This document shows positions 50,573 through 59,819 of a stretch of 64,000 nucleotides of DNA, piece by piece. Position numbers and translations under genes: made by a program. This stretch comes from Chitinophagaceae bacterium (lineage in GTDB: Bacteria; Bacteroidota; Bacteroidia; Chitinophagales; Chitinophagaceae): contig JACMLY010000094.1 in NCBI GenBank assembly GCA_014379345.1, positions 36,493 through 100,492 of the forward strand, in the 5' to 3' direction. Numbering within the stretch: position 1 is the stretch's first letter; each line of letters starts with the position of its first letter. The notes under the pieces were generated by a model. The model saw only the letters and a list, made by a program, of their open reading frames with translations, did not search any database and had not been told where the DNA came from.

Positions 50573-52180
50573 TTAATGGCCTCCGCCGATCTGTTGGTCA
50601 AAATCGAGATTTTGCGCACGCAATACGTTTCTTAATTTCAACGCCAGAAATGCAAGGAAAGCAAAACACACCGCGGCAATAAGATAAGAATTATGCATTC
50701 CTATTTGCGGATTATCACCTAAGGAACCCTGAAATGGTGGAATGACTGCTCCACCTAAGATCATCATGATCAAAAAAGCAGATCCCTGGCTGGTATATTT
50801 TCCTAAACCACCTACTCCTAGTGAAAATATGCAGGGCCACATCACGGAACAAAATAATCCACCAGACATAAATGCATAGACAGAAACAATTCCATTCGTG
50901 AAAACACCAATCAGCATGGCAACGCAAGCCAGTATCGACACTGTCAATAATGTTTTAACAGGTTTTTCCTGGCCATAAAAGAATGCTGCCACAGCAATCA
51001 ATACACATACGGCGTAAGCCAAGAGATCTGAAATATCATTTCCATACATCCTGTTCACCAATAAAATAACTGCAAAAGCAATAAAAGGCACTACAACCGT
51101 GGCAATCATTTTACCCGTTCGTGATAAATTAAATACGCTGATCGCACCCGTCCACCTTCCTATCATCAAACTTCCCCAATACAGAGAAATATATTTAGAA
51201 ATTTTACTTTCATCCAGACCCATTTCCGTTAAATAGCCGGGTGTTTTGAGAAGTGCTCCAAAATTGTTGTCGATCGTAACCTCCACCCCAACATATACAA
51301 ATATGCCAATCATACCATAAATCAATTGCTGATACCTCATAGCTCCCCAGCCTTCGCTGCTTTTAACAGCATTGGCATTCGAGATAAACAAAATTCCAAC
51401 CACGGCAAATATTGTAATGATCAATAGAACCATTTTTGGAATCTCTGTTAGTTGTCCGATAACAATCAGCGCGACAATTACACCCGTCATTAGCAATAAG
51501 GAAGAGGCAGCTTTATTGGCTTTTTCAAATTTTTCATCATTCTTTCCCGATGGCAGACCTGAAAAAGTAAAAAACAGGGCAACTGCGGCGAATACACCCG
51601 CCACGATCAGATACAATGTGTTGATATTTGTTACCGTAACATTTGCATTTTGATTAGCAATAGAACCGAACAGAAAAAAACTGACGATAATAGGACCCAG
51701 TGTGGTTCCAAGAGAATTGACACTTCCTCCCAGATTTAACCGATGCGAACCGGTTGAAGGATCTCCCAAGGCAATGGCAAAAGGCTGCGCGGCCGTCTGC
51801 TGCAAAGAGAAGCCGAGAGCAACTACAAAAAAAGAAACAAGTATGGCCGGGAAGGAGTTGGCATTTGCAGAGGGAATGATCAGCAACGCACCGATAACAG
51901 ATATCCATAACCCATATATTATCCCTTTTTTGTATCCGATCCTGTTCAGGATATCATAGCCGAACACGTTAGAAAGAAGGAAAAGCACCAGTGATCCTGC
52001 AAAATAGGCAATATAAAAAGCCGAACCGATTAGTTGGGATTCGAACTGAGATAGCTGAAAATGTGTTTTACAAAAGGGAATGAAAATACTATTGGAAGCT
52101 GCGATAAATCCCCAGAAGAAAAAAACCATGACTAGTGTAGCTAAAGCACCTGTGTTGGTGGGTTGTTTTGACTGATTCAT
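50573..52180 (-). CDS. MFS sugar transporter, FucP-like
   Basis: A 535-residue transporter with twelve predicted helices. FVSFFVVALGFSLQQTAAQPFAIALGDPSTGSHRLNLGGSVNSLGTTLGP-type sequence (split as GFSLQQTAAQPFAIALGD and NLGGSVNSLGTTLGP) is the signature of the FucP/glucose-galactose transporter group. Longer than usual FucP because of a loop between helices 6 and 7. It is upstream of the ROK kinase on the same strand, 18 bases away, so the pair imports and phosphorylates a hexose. Confidence 0.9.
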   Translation of the reverse strand: MNQSKQPTNTGALATLVMVFFFWGFIAASNSIFIPFCKTHFQLSQFESQLIGSAFYIAYFAGSLVLFLLSNVFGYDILNRIGYKKGIIYGLWISVIGALLIIPSANANSFPAILVSFFVVALGFSLQQTAAQPFAIALGDPSTGSHRLNLGGSVNSLGTTLGPIIVSFFLFGSIANQNANVTVTNINTLYLIVAGVFAAVALFFTFSGLPSGKNDEKFEKANKAASSLLLMTGVIVALIVIGQLTEIPKMVLLIITIFAVVGILFISNANAVKSSEGWGAMRYQQLIYGMIGIFVYVGVEVTIDNNFGALLKTPGYLTEMGLDESKISKYISLYWGSLMIGRWTGAISVFNLSRTGKMIATVVVPFIAFAVILLVNRMYGNDISDLLAYAVCVLIAVAAFFYGQEKPVKTLLTVSILACVAMLIGVFTNGIVSVYAFMSGGLFCSVMWPCIFSLGVGGLGKYTSQGSAFLIMMILGGAVIPPFQGSLGDNPQIGMHNSYLIAAVCFAFLAFLALKLRNVLRAQNLDFDQQIGGGH

Positions 52181-52426
52181 AAGCAGTATCGTTGGGTTTA
52201 ATAAGTTTTAAAAATAACAAGTTTTTCCCATGCTGAACAAATCATCTCAATAAATTCCAACATTGTCAGTATTCATCATACGGAGTTTGTTTTTGTAATG
52301 CTTTATAGATGCTCATTGCAACAATTATCCAAAATCAGTAAAAAATATTTTGACATATCTCATACAAGTTGAAAAACCTTCCTAAATTGAATGGGCAATT
52401 CCTTCACAACCAACTGCATCAACAGC

Positions 52427-53851
52427 ATGGAATTATTATTCGTCAGCGCAGAATGCTATCCGGTGGCCAAAGCAGGAGGATTAGGGGATGTAGCAGGAGC
52501 ATTACCAAAATATCTTACACAACTCGGACATGTTACCAAGTTGGTAATGCCTATGTACCGTACCAAATTCCTTTATGCCAACCAGTGGGATGTAGTTCAC
52601 AAAGGATCGAGCAATCTTGGTAACTGGTGGTTTGAGTTCACTGTCATTAAAGAAAAAACAAATGTTCTTGGCTTTGATCTGTACCTCCTGGATATAAACG
52701 GTTTGCTCGACCGGGAGAAAGTATATGGATACGATGATGATTCGGAACGATTCACAGCGTTCCAGATAGCGGTACTCGAATGGGTTGCCAATTGGCAACA
52801 CCAACCTGATGTTATTCATGTGCACGATCATCACACGGCTTTGATCCCATTCATGCTAAAGTATTGCTACAGGTTTGCCGGTATTAAAAACCTTCCTACG
52901 GTTCTTACCATTCACAATGCCGAATACCAGGGATGGATGAATTGGGACAAAACTATTTTTATTCCCCAATACGATATTTGGAAATGGGGGATGCTTGAAT
53001 GGAATAATAAGATCAATCCCCTTGCCAGCGGCATCAAATGTGCAGATAAGGTTACCACCGTGAGTCCGAGCTATCTTGACGAATTGAAATATATGAGCAA
53101 CGGCCTTGAAGCTTTATTTGAATATGAAAAAGGGAAATGTGTAGGGATTTTAAATGGGATAGATACAAATGTGTGGGATCCTCAACAAGATCCCTATCTC
53201 AAAGCCGAGAACAGATTTTCTGCTAACAATTCTGAGGGTGGAAAGGCTAAAAATAAAATGCAGCTCTGTGAACAATTCGATCTTGATTTTGATAAGCCTT
53301 TGATCTGTTTTATAGGCAGGCTGGTAGGAGAAAAAGGGGCAGACCTTCTCCCGGCAGTTATCAGCGATTCTTTCTATCATGTTGGCAGAAGTATGAATTT
53401 TCTGATACTGGGAAGTGGGTCTCCGGATGTGGAAGCACAATTAAATATGATGACGCCGATCTCTAACAATGATTACAACGCGTTCATCGGCTATAATGAA
53501 ACACTGAGCCATGTAATATATGCAGGAGCTGATTTTTTACTGATGCCCTCCCGTGTCGAACCATGTGGCTTGAACCAAATGTATTCCATGAGATATGGAA
53601 CTGTACCGATGGTTAGAAGAACCGGTGGACTGAAAGATACGGTCGTCGATTACGGCGAACCGGGAGGATATGGCATTTGTTATAATTTTGCTGCAGTAGG
53701 CGATATTTGTCATGGTGTGTGGAGAGCGGTAGAGTTGTATCATAATAAAGAAAAGATGGCCGGGATTCGCAGGAAAATGATGCAGCTTGATTTTGGCTGG
53801 GAAACCAGCGTGAAACAATACATATCTGTATACGAATCAGTGGTACGATAA
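52427..53851 (+). CDS. glgA: Glycogen synthase
   Basis: A 474-residue GT5 glycosyltransferase that extends alpha-1,4-glucan from ADP-glucose. The N-terminal KAGGLGDVAGALPKYL motif binds the donor; HVHDHHTALIPFMLKY and the C-terminal DFLLMPSRVEPCGLNQMYSMRYGTVP (split as MPSRVEPCGLNQMYSM and RYGTVP) are the GT-B active region. ATG 52427 is chosen after the 52391 start, where the extra residues are not family-like. It precedes glgC by 137 bases. Confidence 0.94.
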   Translation: MELLFVSAECYPVAKAGGLGDVAGALPKYLTQLGHVTKLVMPMYRTKFLYANQWDVVHKGSSNLGNWWFEFTVIKEKTNVLGFDLYLLDINGLLDREKVYGYDDDSERFTAFQIAVLEWVANWQHQPDVIHVHDHHTALIPFMLKYCYRFAGIKNLPTVLTIHNAEYQGWMNWDKTIFIPQYDIWKWGMLEWNNKINPLASGIKCADKVTTVSPSYLDELKYMSNGLEALFEYEKGKCVGILNGIDTNVWDPQQDPYLKAENRFSANNSEGGKAKNKMQLCEQFDLDFDKPLICFIGRLVGEKGADLLPAVISDSFYHVGRSMNFLILGSGSPDVEAQLNMMTPISNNDYNAFIGYNETLSHVIYAGADFLLMPSRVEPCGLNQMYSMRYGTVPMVRRTGGLKDTVVDYGEPGGYGICYNFAAVGDICHGVWRAVELYHNKEKMAGIRRKMMQLDFGWETSVKQYISVYESVVR

Positions 53852-53860
53852 TGAGGTACG

Positions 53861-53936
53861 GATTAGCCGATTAGCAAATTGGTACATTAGCAGCTAGCAA
53901 ATTGGCTTATCGGCTTATCGGCTAATTGGCTAATCG
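53861..53936. repeat. Inverted repeat with four tandem GGCTWATY words
   Basis: Left arm GATTAGCCGATTAGC (53861 on) pairs with 53921-53935 with one mismatch. The right half (53904-53935) is an 8-base unit repeated four times: GGCTTATC, GGCTTATC, GGCTAATT, GGCTAATC. Lies between glgA and glgC. Confidence 0.8.
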
Positions 53937-53988
53937 CTGACAACTGATTCACACATGAATGACCGGTTAATAATCTAAAACGATTTCT

Positions 53989-55263
53989 ATGTCAAAATCT
54001 ATTCTAGCAGTTATTCTCGGAGGTGGGGCAGGTACACGTTTATACCCGCTTACAGCCAGTCGCTCAAAACCTGCCGTACCTATTGCAGGCAAGTACCGGT
54101 TAGTAGATATTCCGATTTCGAATTGTATTAATTCAAACATCAGCAGAATGTTTGTACTGACGCAATTCAATTCGGCCTCGCTCAACCGCCATATCAAAAA
54201 CACTTACCATTTCAGTGCATTCAGTTCAGCTTTTGTAGACATATTAGCTGCAGAACAAACACCTGATAATCCAACATGGTACCAGGGCACCGCGGATGCG
54301 GTGCGTCAGGGACTGCGGCACATCAATACTTTCCCGAGTGAGTATGTGCTGATCCTGTCCGGTGATCAGCTATATCAAATGGATTTTAATGCAATGCTGG
54401 AAAACCATATCGCAAAAGGCGCAGATATTTCAATCGCCACAATACCTGTTGGCGACAGGGAAGCTTCGGATTTTGGGATTATGAAAAAAAATGATGAGGG
54501 TTTTATTACTTCTTTTATTGAAAAACCAAAACCTGCATTATTCAAGGATTGGATCAGTGATACAGGCCCCGAAATGCAGAAATCTGGACGCATTTACCTG
54601 GCTTCGATGGGTATTTATATTTTCAACCGCCAGTTGATGTTTGATATGCTGCTAAATGAATATAAGGATGGAACAGATTTTGGAAAAGAGATCATTCCGC
54701 AATCGCTCAGTAAATATAAAGTAGCAAGTTATCAATATGATGGATACTGGACTGATATAGGAAATATCTATTCTTTTTTTGAAGCCAATCTCGGATTGAC
54801 ACAAGACATTCCGGATTTTAACTTATTTGATAACGATAGAACCATCTTCACACGTGCCCGCATGTTGCCCCCCGCCAAGATCAGTGGAACAACTTTGGAA
54901 AAGACCATCATCGCAGAGGGCTGTATTATAAATGCTTCGCGTATTGAAAATTCTGTAGTAGGCATCCGGTCAAGAGTAGGCTATGGCACCACCATCGTTA
55001 GCAGTTACCTGATGGGTAATGATTATTTTGAAACTATCCAGGAAATTAACCACGCGCATAGTCATGGTATTCCGAATGTTGGTATTGGAACAAGATGCTA
55101 TATAAGAAATGCGATCGTTGATAAAAATTGCCGCATCGGTGATGATGTACGTATCAATGGCGGCACTCATCTCGAAAATACGGATCACTCACTCTATGTA
55201 GTAAAAGATGGGATCGTTGTGATTAAGAAGGGAGCTGTATTGCCAAATGGCTTCGTTATTTGA
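53989..55263 (+). CDS. glgC: Glucose-1-phosphate adenylyltransferase
   Basis: A 424-residue ADP-glucose pyrophosphorylase, the committing step of glycogen synthesis. The N-terminal nucleotide binding motif ILGGGAGTRLYPLTASRSKPAVPIAGKYRLVDIPISNC (split as ILGGGAGTRLYPLT and KPAVPIAGKYRLVDIPISNC) and PTWYQGTADAVRQ are present, with the C-terminal left-handed beta-helix (IDKNCRIGDDVRINGG-like). It lacks an obvious extension for allosteric regulation. Follows glgA and precedes an SLC45-like transporter. Confidence 0.95.
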   Translation: MSKSILAVILGGGAGTRLYPLTASRSKPAVPIAGKYRLVDIPISNCINSNISRMFVLTQFNSASLNRHIKNTYHFSAFSSAFVDILAAEQTPDNPTWYQGTADAVRQGLRHINTFPSEYVLILSGDQLYQMDFNAMLENHIAKGADISIATIPVGDREASDFGIMKKNDEGFITSFIEKPKPALFKDWISDTGPEMQKSGRIYLASMGIYIFNRQLMFDMLLNEYKDGTDFGKEIIPQSLSKYKVASYQYDGYWTDIGNIYSFFEANLGLTQDIPDFNLFDNDRTIFTRARMLPPAKISGTTLEKTIIAEGCIINASRIENSVVGIRSRVGYGTTIVSSYLMGNDYFETIQEINHAHSHGIPNVGIGTRCYIRNAIVDKNCRIGDDVRINGGTHLENTDHSLYVVKDGIVVIKKGAVLPNGFVI

Positions 55264-55578
55264 TACGCGAATGGACGCTAATTAAGAACGAGTTTACGCC
55301 AATTAGATATGTAGCCCAGCATTATTAATAGCTTTATGTCTATGCAGATTTAACGTGTTACGCTATTAAGAATGCGTAAGATCAATCAGGGTTCCTCTAT
55401 GTTGTTTCTTTGATTCTATGTGGTAAATTGACTGTGACCGGATAATCTTCAAAATTGTAAGAGTTTTATTACCACATAGAATCATAGAATAGAACATAGG
55501 AAATGATTAAAGACCTCTTCTTATATAGATGTGTCCATTCGTTCAAACAGTGTCATTCCTGTAAAAAAATTAGTGTTT
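55264..55578. other. 315-base region upstream of the SLC45-like gene
   Basis: No gene. A word-like stretch near 55265-55305 (cgcgaatggacgctaatt, aagaacgagtttacgccaatt) resembles one arm of the repeat at 58879. The inverted repeat at 55392-55502 fills the rest. Confidence 0.55.
55392..55502. repeat. Inverted repeat of the CTATGTGGTAA family before the SLC45-like gene
   Basis: Inner arms 55412-55426 and 55469-55483 (GATTCTATGTGGTAA / complement) match perfectly over 15 bases; outer arms TTCCTCTATGTT / GAACATAGGAA extend it. Loop of 42 bases. It shares its words with 22801 and 34088. Confidence 0.8.
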
Positions 55579-56985
55579 ATGGAGCCAGTTACTCCTCTTG
55601 TTCTAAATACGGAATCTGCGATTCATTCAAAACCAAGGTTGAGTTTCTGGCAGATATGGAATATGAGCTTCGGATTTTTGGGGATCCAATTTGGATTTGC
55701 TTTGCAAAATGCCAACGTCAGCAGAATTTTTCAAACCCTGGGCGCCGAAATTGACAGCATCGCCATTTTATGGATTGCAGCTCCTATTACCGGGCTACTG
55801 GTTCAACCCATTATTGGATATCTGAGCGACAGGACCTGGCATCCGTATTGGGGACGTCGTCGGCCTTTTTTCTTTATAGGAGCCATACTCGCGTCCATTG
55901 CTCTTTTTCTGATGCCCAATTCGACTGCTTTATGGATGGCGGCATTGCTTTTATGGGTTTTGGATGCCTCCATTAATATTTCCATGGAACCTTTCAGAGC
56001 ATTTGTTGGAGATAAGCTTCCTTCCCCGCAGCGTACCGGCGGTTTTGCTATGCAAACTTTTTTTATTGGTATAGGAGCTGTAATCGCTTCATTACTGCCA
56101 TATATTTTTACAAATTTTTTTAACATCAGCAATACTGCACCGGCAGGCATCATTCCCGACTCCGTAAAATATTCTTTTTATATAGGAGCTATTGTTTTTC
56201 TGCTTGCTGTTATGTGGACTGTTTTTACAACCAAAGAATTTCCACCTGAGGATATCAAAAAGTGGCAAGAAGAAAAATTAAAATCAAAAGGTGTTTTAAA
56301 GGGTATGGTTGAGATTACCAGGGGAATTGGAAATATGCCTAAAACAATGTTGCAATTAGCAATTGTACAATTTTTTACCTGGCTGGCATTTTTCTCCATG
56401 TGGATCTATACTACATCGGCCGTTGCGGAAAACGCATATGGAACAACAGATACAACATCCAAAGCATATCAGGACGCGGGAGATTGGGTAGGAGTAATGT
56501 TTATGGTATATAACGGAATTTCTGCATTAACTGCATTTTTGCTGCCCTTACTTGCTACCAAAATCGGAAAGAAGTATACGCACATGATTTGCTTGATCAT
56601 CGGTGGAATCGGATTGATAAGTATGTTCTTTATAAGAGATCCTGTTATTTTATTATTGCCCATGATTGGAGTGGGGCTGGCGTGGTCGTCTACTTTAACC
56701 ATGCCCTATTCCATTTTAGCGGGCGCATTGCCTCCCAATAAAATGGGGTTTTATATGGGAGTATTTAATTTTTTTATAGTAATACCACAAATTGTTGCAG
56801 CTGCAATACTGGGATTTTTTGTGAACCGAATATTCGGCAATCATAGTATTTATGCATTAGTGGTGGGAGGTGTGTCAATGATTGTTGGCGGGTTACTGAA
56901 CTTTATTGTAAATGATAAGGATGACAGAAAAGAATCATTACAGGATTCACTAAACCCTCATGCGAGTTATGAAATAACTACTTAA
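55579..56985 (+). CDS. MFS transporter of the SLC45/maltose type
   Basis: A 468-residue transporter of twelve helices. The GPH/SLC45 signature after helix 2 is SDRTWHPYWGRRRPFFFIG. In Bacteroidota such transporters (MalT-like) import maltose or maltodextrins across the inner membrane. The position between glgC and a SusA-like GH13 supports maltose/maltodextrin. ATG 55579 chosen; GTG 55531 of the longer frame adds 16 non-transporter residues. GH13 follows after 9 bases. Confidence 0.88.
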   Translation: MEPVTPLVLNTESAIHSKPRLSFWQIWNMSFGFLGIQFGFALQNANVSRIFQTLGAEIDSIAILWIAAPITGLLVQPIIGYLSDRTWHPYWGRRRPFFFIGAILASIALFLMPNSTALWMAALLLWVLDASINISMEPFRAFVGDKLPSPQRTGGFAMQTFFIGIGAVIASLLPYIFTNFFNISNTAPAGIIPDSVKYSFYIGAIVFLLAVMWTVFTTKEFPPEDIKKWQEEKLKSKGVLKGMVEITRGIGNMPKTMLQLAIVQFFTWLAFFSMWIYTTSAVAENAYGTTDTTSKAYQDAGDWVGVMFMVYNGISALTAFLLPLLATKIGKKYTHMICLIIGGIGLISMFFIRDPVILLLPMIGVGLAWSSTLTMPYSILAGALPPNKMGFYMGVFNFFIVIPQIVAAAILGFFVNRIFGNHSIYALVVGGVSMIVGGLLNFIVNDKDDRKESLQDSLNPHASYEITT

Positions 56986-56994
56986 ACAAGGAAT

Positions 56995-58878
56995 ATGAAA
57001 CGATTTATAATAATAATTTTCATTTTCCAGGGCATCATTTCTTCTGCACAAAATGCCATCGATGTTTATCCAACACATTGGTGGGCCGGGATGAAAAATA
57101 CAAAGCTTCAGTTACTCATTCGCAGCACAGCGAATATCACTTCAGATAAATTAGCATTTCAGTCATCCAGTGCTGATGTGAAAGTTGTAAAAATCCATAA
57201 ACCTGAAAACAGACATTATTTAATTATCGACCTCGATATTGCCTCATCAGCAAAACCGCAGCAGGTAAAATTTTCATTTGGTGGCATCATAAGGAACGAG
57301 TGGAAATCTTTTTTATTCCAGTTAAAAGCACGCAGTGCAGCAAACGGAACGACAAGGGTTCAGGGTGTAACCAGTCAGGACCTTGTTTACCTGTTACTGC
57401 CAGACAGGTTTAGTAATGGTGATCCGTCGAATGACAGATTCAGTGATCTGAGAGACACGGAAGCCGACAGGAACAATCCTTTTCTTCGCCATGGTGGCGA
57501 CCTTCAGGGCATCATTGACCATCTTGATTATTTTAACGAACTGGGCGTAACCGCTCTTTGGCTGAATCCGGTATTAGAAAATAACCAGACGCTCACTGAT
57601 GAAGGCGGCACTAAGCGAAGCGCATATCACGGCTATGCATTCACTGATCATTATAATGTAGATAAAAGACTGGGAGGCAATTCGGCTTATATAAAGCTTA
57701 TTGTGGAAGCGCACAAAAAAGGATTAAAAGTTATCCAGGATGCGGTGTATAACCACGTAGGCAACCAGCATTTTCTTTTTACCGATCCTCCATCAAAAGA
57801 CTGGTTCACACAATGGCCATCCTATCAGAATACTTCATATAAAGATCAACCGCTGGTTGATAAATATGCCTCTGCTATCGATAGACGCATTACGCTTGAT
57901 GGGTGGTTTACTCCTTTTTTGCCCGACCTGGACGCAAAAAATTCATATGTATCAAACTATCTGATACAACATTCCGTGTGGACAACAGAAGAATTTGGAA
58001 TCGACGGCTGGAGAGTGGATACTTATTTTTACAATGACCTCGATTTTATGAATCGCTGTAATAAAGAATTGTACAGGGAATTTCCGAAAATTACCATTTT
58101 TGGTGAAACATGGATCCATTCTGTTACCAACCAGGCATACTTCAGTGAGAATAATCTGACGGTTCCCTGGAAATCAAACCTGCAGGGTGTGACGGATTTT
58201 CAATGGCATTTTTCCCTGAATGCGTCGCTGAATGAAAATTTCAGCTGGGATGGGGGAGTGAATAAACTTTACAGCGTGTTGGCGCAAGATATTTTGTACA
58301 AAGACCCAATGAGAAATGTGATCTTCCTCGATAATCATGATCTCGATCGGTATTATTCTGTCATTGGTGAAAATATCAGCAAGTTTAAAATGGGTATTGC
58401 CTTGCTGCTCACCCAGCGTGGAATTCCGCAATTATATTATGGTACGGAGATCTTAATGAAAAATTTAAAAAATCCTTCTGATGCAGAAGTTCGTAGAGAT
58501 TTTCCAGGAGGTTTCCCGGGAGATGCTGTGAATAAATTTTCATCCGCTGGTAGAACAGCGCAGGAGAATGATGCCTTTAATTATGTAAAAACATTTGCAA
58601 ACTTCAGAAAGAGTTCCTCAGCCGTAAGATCAGGAAGGTTCATGCAATATCTTCCTGAAGATGGAGTGTATGTTTATTTTCGCTACGATAATACTGAAAC
58701 TGTGATGTGTGTATTTAACCAGAATGAGGGCCCCAAAACAATCGCGTTATCCCGCTTTTCAGAACGAATAAAAGATTATACAAAAGCCTTCGACGTAGCC
58801 ACCGGCACAACTTTCAACCTTGAGCCCAATCTGACACTTGGCGGCAAGTATGTTCTTGTGATGAAACTTTCACGCTGA
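56995..58878 (+). CDS. GH13 alpha-amylase, neopullulanase/SusA-like
   Basis: A 627-residue enzyme. Signal peptide (MKRFIIIIFIFQGIISSAQ), then the cyclomaltodextrinase N-terminal domain (about 25-125, starting VYPTHWWAGMKNTKLQLLIR), then the TIM barrel with VIQDAVYNHVGNQH, the nucleophile Asp in GIDGWRVDTYFY, acid/base Glu in IFGETWIHS, and FLDNHDLDR, and a C-terminal beta domain. All three acids are present. It probably cleaves maltodextrin or pullulan in the periplasm, feeding the MFS transporter 9 bases upstream. Confidence 0.93.
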   Translation: MKRFIIIIFIFQGIISSAQNAIDVYPTHWWAGMKNTKLQLLIRSTANITSDKLAFQSSSADVKVVKIHKPENRHYLIIDLDIASSAKPQQVKFSFGGIIRNEWKSFLFQLKARSAANGTTRVQGVTSQDLVYLLLPDRFSNGDPSNDRFSDLRDTEADRNNPFLRHGGDLQGIIDHLDYFNELGVTALWLNPVLENNQTLTDEGGTKRSAYHGYAFTDHYNVDKRLGGNSAYIKLIVEAHKKGLKVIQDAVYNHVGNQHFLFTDPPSKDWFTQWPSYQNTSYKDQPLVDKYASAIDRRITLDGWFTPFLPDLDAKNSYVSNYLIQHSVWTTEEFGIDGWRVDTYFYNDLDFMNRCNKELYREFPKITIFGETWIHSVTNQAYFSENNLTVPWKSNLQGVTDFQWHFSLNASLNENFSWDGGVNKLYSVLAQDILYKDPMRNVIFLDNHDLDRYYSVIGENISKFKMGIALLLTQRGIPQLYYGTEILMKNLKNPSDAEVRRDFPGGFPGDAVNKFSSAGRTAQENDAFNYVKTFANFRKSSSAVRSGRFMQYLPEDGVYVYFRYDNTETVMCVFNQNEGPKTIALSRFSERIKDYTKAFDVATGTTFNLEPNLTLGGKYVLVMKLSR

Positions 58879-59032
58879 TTTTCGCGAAATGGGCGCGAAT
58901 GTACGCTAATAATTTCTTGTGTTCTTGTGGTCCTATCACTTCTCTATTGCAGTGTTCACAACAAACACAAGAAGGTGCAAGGAATATCGCAATCCATTAG
59001 TGAAATTCGTGTCCTCTTCGCGAAAATTCGCG
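58879..59032. repeat. Nested inverted repeat at a convergent gene pair
   Basis: Fills exactly the gap between the GH13 stop and the GLPGLI stop. Outer arms ATTTTCGCGAA / TTCGCGAAAAT, middle CGAAT...CTAAT / ATTAG...ATTCG, and inner TTCTTGTGTT / AACACAAGAA. Arms consist of CGCGAAT- and TTCTTGTG-type words. Probably a bidirectional terminator. Confidence 0.8.
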
Positions 59033-59773
59033 TTATAACATGACCCACCATATATTCCTTTGTCCCTGCTTTCCCCAATCTTTTAAAGATCTTTGAAGAA
59101 CGCCTTGAAGATTTTGTTCAGTAATTTTTTTGCCTTTTGATGGAATGACGAAATCAGTGGGTTTCGGTTCTATTAGTTCAACTTTCGTTGCAAACCAGGT
59201 AGTGTACAATCGTGGAATAGCTAGTCCCAGGATCATACCGGGTAAACCATTAAAAGATTCAGGGCCTCCGGTCACAGCTATTTCATCTGTATAAAAGGCT
59301 ACAACATATACTGAATCGCACATGATCGCTACTGCCTTCCTGCACTCAAATCCGGCGATCGTTCTTAATTCTTCGGTGATCTTCCATTCGATCTTGCCAA
59401 TGGTATCCTGCAGCAGATAGATCTCTTCAAAAACTTTTTTCTGGCTGTTCATTAATTGCGTTTCCATATCCGCAATCACAACATTTTCCTTAGAAGGCCC
59501 GATCAGCCACCAGTTCCGAAAAGGGTCTGTTTCCTTTCCCGGTTTATAAAGAGTTTTATTGCCACTAAAATGAAGGTCGAAATAACTTGTATAGAATCTT
59601 GGCTGTTTTGCAACAAAATCTTTATACCATTCACTGTCCTCATCGGGATCGAGTTGCTTGTGTACATTTATCTTTCTTTCAAATTCAATTTTGCCTTTCA
59701 CAAGGAACTGTGTCTGCGGTCTCGTTACAAACGAAATGCTCATTAATAATAAAAGAGAAAGAATGCGTAACAT
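59033..59773 (-). CDS. GLPGLI family protein
   Basis: A 246-residue exported protein (signal peptide MLRILSLLLLMSISFVTRPQ). The family-naming motif is FNGLPGMILGLAIP near residue 178, with WKITEELRTIAGFECRKAV before it. GLPGLI proteins are Bacteroidota-specific and nearly always sit beside an outer-membrane beta-barrel receptor, as here. Function unknown. It is 46 bases downstream of the receptor gene. Confidence 0.9.
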   Translation of the reverse strand: MLRILSLLLLMSISFVTRPQTQFLVKGKIEFERKINVHKQLDPDEDSEWYKDFVAKQPRFYTSYFDLHFSGNKTLYKPGKETDPFRNWWLIGPSKENVVIADMETQLMNSQKKVFEEIYLLQDTIGKIEWKITEELRTIAGFECRKAVAIMCDSVYVVAFYTDEIAVTGGPESFNGLPGMILGLAIPRLYTTWFATKVELIEPKPTDFVIPSKGKKITEQNLQGVLQRSLKDWGKQGQRNIWWVML

Positions 59774-59819
59774 ACTATCGGTTTAAAATACGTGTCTGGT
59801 TAATCGTGTTAACATAGAA

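Noticed and set aside
53861..53936. Possible CRISPR-like array
   Set aside because: Units are only 8 bases, contiguous with no spacers, and part of a hairpin.
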